From positions 1,302,001-1,366,000 of the forward strand of contig JAIQDT010000192.1 of assembly GCA_021521415.1 (NCBI GenBank): a DNA stretch of 64,000 bases, given 5' to 3'. Below are positions 57,962 to 64,000 of this stretch, in pieces (the first letter of the stretch is position 1; each line of letters begins with the position of its first letter). A program made the position numbers and the translations under genes. The notes below the pieces were generated by a model that was not told where the DNA came from, did not search any database, and saw only the letters and a program-made list of their open reading frames with translations. The stretch is from Bidens hawaiensis (taxonomy: Eukaryota > Streptophyta > Magnoliopsida > Asterales > Asteraceae).

Positions 57962-60450
57962 AAGATGAATGCTACATTGTATCCTCAAAATATAATTTTT
58001 CTGATATGTAACACCCCGTTTCCTATTTCGGTTTATAAAATAACAATATTAGTATTATGTGTTGGGCTTGTGTTGGGTTAAATAAATATGGGTAATGGAC
58101 ATGGGTTAGTAAGGAAGAAAGACCATGGGCTTAAGCCCATGACCCATGATATATATACTATAATTACCCCATAATCCATCCATTCCACCCATTCCATACA
58201 CCATCCAAAACACACACTTAAGCTCTCTCTCTTTTTCTCTCTATCTCTAGCCAAAATAACAAGAATAAACCAAGCATCGATCCGAGGTAATGATAGTATG
58301 ATATTGTTTGGATCCAAACCCGTTAGATCTAGTCGTGAAACGATGAACTGACACCCTAAAACGTTAAAATCACGAGATCCGGATGGAATCGGGTATAAAC
58401 ATATTGAAAGATGAACTTAGGGGTCACCCTAGCTCAGATCCGGATCGAATGGGACAAAAAACAGTGAACAACGGGGGAAAACGAGTGAGATCTCGCTTTT
58501 CCAGTGAGATCCCGGTTTTTCGGCGATGACGGCGCCGGAAAGACGGCGCCGATGATAGGGGAATGTTGGAGAATGTTTTTGACCTAAGCCTAGGTGCGTG
58601 TAACGAATTCGCTATGTAATTCGTTATGGAAAACTAACGAATGAGCCCTCATTCGTAGGCTCATTCGCTATGCCAATTCGTTAAGGAAGAATAACGAATT
58701 AGCTACATTCGTTAAGTCATTCGTTAAGCAATTTGTTACTGGGAAATGATGAATGAACCCTCATTCGTTAGAAGGTCAATTCGTTAAAAAGGTCAATTCG
58801 TTATAAAGATTCAATTCGTTATAAAGGTCAATCGTTATAAAGTCCATTCGTCAAGAAGTAACGAACGGGCCCCATTCGTTAAGGAACTGTATAACGAATT
58901 AGAGTGTGAAAGAATGACAAGAAAGTCTCTGGACTTAGGGTAAAATGGATTAATTACAAAGAAGCCCTCGAACTTTATGAGTGAGCAAATAAAATAATAA
59001 ATTTAGAATTCTAATTAAAATTGTGTTAAGACAGTTAATTGAAATAAAATTTTTCCAAGCTGACCTGGCAGCTTGATCTCAGCCAGGGGCTCTACCCCTT
59101 GCACTTTGCTAGGGGCTTCCGCCCCTAGAACGCTGCTGCCAGGGGTGCTGCTCCCGGACCCCCATTCGTTGAGGGTTATAATTAAACTAGAAACATAATA
59201 TGGGTAGTGATAGCAAATTGATACGTGTAATTGTTATACAGTTAGTCGCGCACAGTTAAATAAAGGAATAACCATTAACGATGAACATAACATGACTCAG
59301 GTGAGTTTCTAGCCCCATTTCCTTGTTATGTTTTCGGGGCTGTGTGCATACTCAATGTGAACGTTAATATACTTACCTTAAATGGTAAGTGAATGCTATA
59401 ATGATTGATGTGATAGTACGTATGAATGTTATTAATGAATGCTTGTCGGTGCGTGAATGATCTTCAGATTTTGTACTCATCGCCAGGGGAGATGAGTTAT
59501 GACCAATGTAAGGATGATACATGAATGATTATGAGTATGTACGAATTATATAGTTAAATGTATGTGTAAATATGTGTATGAATGATTGAAAGGAAAGAAG
59601 GGACCAGACCCTAATAATATCTGAGATAGAGAAGAAAAGAACCAGACCCTTATAATATCTGAGATAGAGAAGAAAGGGACCAGACCCTAATAATATTTGA
59701 GATAGAGAAGAAAGGGATCAGATCCTACTAATATCTGAGATGGTAAAGATAGTTATGTATGTATTATGAAAGTATGAAAGTGTGATGATATGAAAGAATG
59801 TATGAATGAATGTATGAAAGTATGAAATATATATATATAAATATATGTATATATATGTACGTACGAAAGAAAGGTAACAGGCTAGGTATGTAATATGTAT
59901 CTTCGGATACGTATGTATGTAAGTATGTGAATGTATTGTATGTTTCCTGATTAACTAGAACTCACTCTGCGTAGCTGACTTTTAGTATGCACGCAGGTGA
60001 ATAGACTGAGACAGCTGGCTTGAGGGGGACACGTGGCATGATCTGAAGAGGCTGGCATCTAAAGATGTGCCATGATGTTTTGAATACTATGTTTATGTTA
60101 TATTTTAAAAGACAAGTTACGAATGTTTGTAATGAATGGTTAACCTTTATTAATATTCCGCGAAAGTTTTAATTCACTCTGATATTTAGAACTGTTTTTA
60201 TGAGTAAATCCAACGTCAATGTAGGGCAATGGGAATGGGGCCTTACATGATAAAGAAGATACAACAGGTATACACAATTTCTTTGTGATCGTGCTTTGTA
60301 ATGTACTGTTTATAAATGAGTCATGATATCAACTTCATATTTGGCAGGAGGAGCCATCAAGGTTAAAGCTTTCATTATCATTTTCTTCGTGGTGGTGGTG
60401 GCAATGCAATATGTCACATAAGCATGCCACATATATGTCAAATAAGAATG
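57962..60450 (+). pseudogene. Exon-like segment split by solo LTR L6
   Basis: Ignoring the LTR, TTGACAG|AAGATGAATG (57962) runs 45 bp to the insertion point and 15 bp beyond it to ACAACAG|GTATAC (60267), a 60-bp exon-like unit. An 80-bp intron-like stretch with GT/AG borders follows to 60347 (TTTGGCAG|GAGG), and then an open stretch of about 25-33 codons. Two reading frames stay open across the joins, so I cannot choose a protein. I do not recognise the gene. It may be the 3' end of a host gene or a captured fragment. Confidence 0.28.
58007..60247 (+). mobile_element. Solo chromovirus LTR L6
   Basis: It begins TGTAACACCCCG and ends GGGGCCTTACA, 2,241 bp, with the exact duplication TGATA (58002-58006 and 60248-60252). 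It has the perfect palindrome CATGGGCTTAAGCCCATG (58124-58141), a TATATATA box (58150-58160), TTCGTTA repeats (58600-58900), GC hairpins (59070-59165), a CAGGTGAGT site near 59298, the hairpin (about 59371-59390), a four-unit tandem repeat (59596-59745) and the 45-bp block (59950-59997). There is no internal region. Confidence 0.93.
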
Positions 60451-61728
60451 TCACATCATGAAAACTAACGACGTTTGGATTTCGTTAGTCAGGGTTCATT
60501 GGTAGAAAAAGTGATAAAAGGTGGGAATATCATTAGTCATTTAGTTAGTTATGATCGAAAGTGGCCAAAAGGTGAGAGTAGAGATTATTTAAAACCAACA
60601 TTTTATTTTAAAAGTAGTGTAAATTGTTATTGAGACAACTTTTGATTAAATATCATAAGAAAAAACACAAATCCCTTCAACAACCTACAAAACTTCCACT
60701 TAACAACAAAATTCGTCCTAATTAAGGGGAATATAAACTTAGGGTTTCTAATTGTTAGATGAAACGAAGGATTTGATAAAGAATACGAGAAAAGAGTTTC
60801 TCAAGACGGTTTATTATCATTATAGCGTCACTTTCAAATGACGACTTCCAATTATTACCCATTTTAAAATATAAAAAAGAAATAAATCTACAAAACTATA
60901 TAATACAAAATTTTATGTATAAAATATTAAAAACGTATACATTATTAATAAAAAATAAATTTTTAAATGTTAGATTTTACATATGATCATAAAATATTCG
61001 TTAATATAATTCATAAACTAATATAACTTTTATTATATTTGATAAGAATAAAAACTAATTAACAAATTAAATGTTCTTTTAATACACAACAATAACTAAA
61101 CTACAAAATTTATAAATACAACAAATACATACAAAATAATAAGAAAATCACAAACTAAACATCATATTAGAAAAAATATAATAAATTAATAATTCACCCT
61201 AAAATGAAATTATAACACATGACGTACCCATTTCAAATAGACGTAGAACTAGAATTGGCCTATAAAAATTTAAATACATCAATGTATTAAAAGCTCAATT
61301 CACTATCAAGCATAAAATACATATTTTAAACAACAAAAAACAAAATGTTAGGCTACATTAATTGACAGACACATGAGAGCCTAGTTTTGGTGATCCATTA
61401 AACAACATATACGTTCTGCATCACCAACGAACCGTAACAACTCAATGCAAATGAACATAACACAAACCATATAAATTTCTTTACGCATTCATGTATATTA
61501 AGACGAATGTTCGCATCTTAAGTAACAAAATGCACGTTAACTATTAGATCAATGAGACCCATTTGAAAAATAAACAAAAAAACAAAACAAATTGATACTT
61601 TAACTACAACTAATAAATATTAAATATTTTATAAGTTCATGTAACCTTTAAATTTAACACCTAAACACATCCTATATGAAAAATATACATAAACAATAAT
61701 TAAAAAATAATTATTAAAATAAAAAAAA
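60451..61728. other. AT-rich stretch, possible Helitron body
   Basis: There is no coding region. This sequence lies upstream of the Helitron-like 3' end at 61733-61760 and could be its body, but I found no TC 5' terminus and no Rep/helicase remnant. Confidence 0.4.
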
Positions 61729-61732
61729 TTAA

Positions 61733-61759
61733 CCTGTGTAACACGCAGGCTAAAAACTA

Positions 61760-61760
<1 letters not shown>
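61733..61760 (+). mobile_element. Helitron-like 3' terminus
   Basis: A CCTGTGT...ACGCAGG hairpin is followed by CTAAAAACTAG and then T, the expected Helitron 3' end. A TA array begins directly after it. Confidence 0.45.

Positions 61761-61812
<52 letters not shown>
61761..61812. repeat. (TA)n microsatellite
   Basis: A TA array of about 52 bp. Confidence 0.95.
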
Positions 61813-61817
<5 letters not shown>

Positions 61818-61823
61818 GTTTAA

Positions 61824-62011
61824 ATAAAAAACAATTGTTTTGTGAGTAATGTTAGAAGATTTTAAAATAACGTACATCACCTAATTAGGAAACTATACCA
61901 TGTAAATAAGAAACCATGCAACTTTTAGAAAATACCAATCTCAACCACTAGATCCTAGATCCAAGGGTCTACATCTATTCTTATTCTTCTCACAAAACTG
62001 TTGTTTTTTAT
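61824..62011. mobile_element. Small inverted-repeat element (MITE-like, 188 bp)
   Basis: The left end AAAAAACAATTGTTTTGTGAG is inverted at the right end (CTCACAAAACTGTTGTTTTTT) with a couple of mismatches over about 21 bp. It lies between two TA arrays. The target duplication is not certain, so the superfamily is open. Confidence 0.55.
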
Positions 62012-62021
62012 GTTAACCCTA

Positions 62022-62023
<2 letters not shown>

Positions 62024-62110
<87 letters not shown>
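62024..62110. repeat. (TA)n microsatellite
   Basis: A TA array of about 85 bp with one TT interruption. Confidence 0.95.
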
Positions 62111-62115
62111 CGGGT

Positions 62116-62760
62116 GGGATCTAGAGAGAACTCATCTTAAAGAGAAAACTAGAGGAACTAGTAAAGAATTATTTTTAACTATTTTTAAAAAATTATTTTA
62201 TGATTTTTTTTCTTTCCTCCTAATAAGATGATATTGTTCATAAAAAAAACCGTCGATGTAATGCGTATGTGTATTAACGTGTATTGTATATATAAAATAG
62301 TGTTTTATTGCATATAATTAAACCCAAATACATTATCTAATACACACTATTGAATATATGCAAAAACGACATTAATAATTGTATGCAAAACACATTATTG
62401 TATATATGTAATACAACACTAATGCACATATGCACTATATCGATTTTTTTAATTTTTGTATATAATGTAACACTATTGCAAATATGCAATACAAATAACT
62501 ATATATATGCTACTCAACACTATTTCAAATATTAAAATGCACACTATTGCACATATGCATTATAAAAAAGTCGATGTATTGCATATATGCATTACTCGTT
62601 AATTTTTTTTATTTTTATATTTTTTTGGTGAAGAATAACAACATATAAGAAGGATGAAAGAAAACAAATTAAAAAAATATTTTTTTTAATTAAATTAAAA
62701 ATACTTCATTATTAGTTCTTTAGTTCTCTCCATAAAATGGAGTTCTCTCATGATCCTCTC
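62116..62760. mobile_element. Inverted-repeat element of about 645 bp
   Basis: GGATCTAGAGAGAACTC at the left matches the inward-read right end GGATCATGAGAGAACTCC. Similarity continues for about 45 bp (AGAGAAAACTAGAGGAAC against GGAGAGAACTAAAGAAC). It encodes nothing. The interior (62290-62600) has many TTGCATATATGCAA-like words. A TA array follows at about 62769-62796. Confidence 0.55.
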
Positions 62761-63155
62761 CACACACATATATATATATATATATTTATATATATGCTTT
62801 TATTAAGTTACTTTGTTAAATGTAACTTAGAGAACCTCTCAAGTTATTGTGTCAAGGGGGTTCTCTTAAACAAACTCCTATGTTATGGATGGGTAGGCTT
62901 TGTGGCTCCTGTCCGTTAGCTTTGTCTGCCCCCATGTTCGGAAATATAAAGTTGAAGTGATGAGATTTGGTGGGCCTTCCTTTCAAGAAAAATATTAATT
63001 TTAGTAAAAATTCCCAAAATGTCTCATTTTTAGAGAGAGTTCCAAATATTCCCCTCCAAAATTCAAATCCCCCTTTGTCCCTTTACTAACTCGTCTTCGT
63101 CTCTACATTAAAATATCGAGATGACATGTTTAACTCGTCGCCTCCCCCATATATT

Positions 63156-63565
63156 AACTCATAACCCCTCGCCTCCCCACCATGTTAGCTCGAAACCCGT
63201 CTTCTCCCTTCCATTTTAGCTCAAAACTCGTCGCATCCCTGCTGTGTTAGCTAAAAAAAATTCTACCTTATTTTTACTAAAAACATGGATCCAAAACTTA
63301 ATTGAAACATATTTAAACATTTTAATTCTTATTGGTTTTTAAGTTCTTGTATATTGGATTTTGGATAATAATATGATTTAGAAAACTCATGTATACCTCC
63401 AAATAATTTTATGTGTACCTTGTTTAAATATAACTTTTTAAATAACAAGATTTATTAGATTTATTTTTTTAGCTAGCACATCGGGGAAGCGACAAGTTTT
63501 GAGCTAACATGGAGGGGAGATGATGGCTTTCGAGCTAACATGAAGGGGATACGATGAGTTATGAG
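63156..63565. repeat. Large imperfect palindrome with tandem subunits
   Basis: The left arm (63156-63268) consists of about three units of 35-40 bp built on TTAGCTC(G/A)AAAC(C/T)CGTCGCNTCCCC. The right arm (63468-63565) is its inverse, with the same units in mirrored order (GGGGAAGCGACAAGTTTTGAGCTAAC and so on, about 63483-63560). The spacer is about 200 bp of AT-rich DNA. The right arm stops at an LTR start (63566), so it may be truncated. It may be the end of a long-TIR transposon. Confidence 0.65.
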
Positions 63566-63876
63566 TGTGACACCCAACCTAAGGCGAAAATGTCAGGGCG
63601 TTAGCTGATTGTTCACAGCTCTTAATGTACTATTATACAATATTTAAAATGACAATATCTATTATTAATTTTAATAAATCAAAGTACATGATTTCAAAAA
63701 TAGAACAAGTAAAGACAAAATAATATTTAAAGTTCTTGTTTCTTCTCTCTAGCATGCAATTCTAAGTTCTTCACCAAATCTTGCAACTCGATCACATGAT
63801 AACCTGCATATGCGTTAAAAATACAATAATTTTGTCAACACTAGGTTGAGTGAGCATAACACCAGATTTAAGACAC

Positions 63877-63928
<52 letters not shown>

Positions 63929-64000
63929 GTGCAAATTATTCTTGTGAGATAAACAGTTAAGCCATAACACATAAACAATCAATTAAACCATAAAGAAAGG
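63566..64000 (+). mobile_element. LTR of the TGTGACACCC family (partial, window end)
   Basis: It starts TGTGACACCCAACC and aligns with the start of the solo LTR at 11443 over the visible 435 bp (shared GGCG..AATG.C.GGGGCG, CACAGCTCT, ACAATATTTAAA and TTGAGTGAGCA). ATGAG precedes it and would be the target duplication. An (ATA)n array lies at about 63883-63926. Whether it is solo or part of an element cannot be told here. Confidence 0.78.

Noticed and set aside
62001..62231. Frame with an Ile-Tyr repeat
   Set aside because: It is a translation of a TA microsatellite. The same applies to 61629-61880.

Overview
This 64 kb window is plant nuclear DNA made almost entirely of nested transposable elements. 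I see no intact host protein gene and no rRNA or functional tRNA gene. The plant assignment rests on Ty3/gypsy Tat and chromovirus elements, Ty1/copia elements primed by initiator tRNA-Met, a tRNA-derived SINE, hAT- and Mutator-type elements, and AT-rich spacers with long TA arrays. The LTR families and the extra ORF of the copia element recall daisy-family (Asteraceae) repeats. That is recognition from memory, not a search result. The setting looks like gene-poor, repeat-rich chromatin.

Region 1 (1-16040) is a large Ty3/gypsy element of the Tat clade. It has decayed gag and pol, two RNase H domains, and two tandem, spliced, antisense genes between pol and the 3' LTR. Each antisense gene has its own TATA promoter. 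A 2.2 kb solo LTR sits inside the second one. A SINE lies 32 bp beyond the 3' LTR.

Region 2 (16.4-23.1 kb) is AT-rich and holds a hAT-type element (8-bp target duplication) and a Mutator-like element (190-bp inverted termini, 9-bp duplication). A short non-autonomous copia element full of GGCGAAGTT motifs has inserted at the inner edge of one Mutator terminus. Helitron-like 3' ends and TA arrays fill the rest.

Region 3 (23.1-39.2 kb) is a nest of chromovirus LTRs. A minus-strand gypsy element (27657-39194) carries gag, protease, RT, RNase H, integrase and a chromodomain-like tail. A solo LTR interrupts its integrase, and its 3' LTR is truncated against another LTR, which is in turn cut by the end of a different gypsy element.

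Region 4 (39.2-57.6 kb) has a second hAT-type element and then a gag-only relative of the chromovirus on the plus strand. Its zinc-knuckle region is split by a 12.6 kb minus-strand SIRE-like copia element, complete from LTR to LTR but full of stops, with an extra ORF after pol.

Region 5 (57.6-64 kb) holds another solo chromovirus LTR, which appears to split a small exon-like segment. It is followed by Helitron-like and inverted-repeat elements set in TA arrays, a palindrome with tandem subunits, and the first 435 bp of an LTR related to the solo LTR of region 1.

The most noteworthy signals are four. The first is the duplicated spliced antisense gene pair with a conserved promoter motif. The second is the shared layout of six chromovirus LTR copies (palindrome next to TATA, leader hairpin containing a splice-donor consensus, near-invariant 45-bp block, copy-specific tandem repeats). 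The third is the GGCGAAGTT-rich copia derivative. The fourth is a set of clean insertion events whose target duplications can be read directly.
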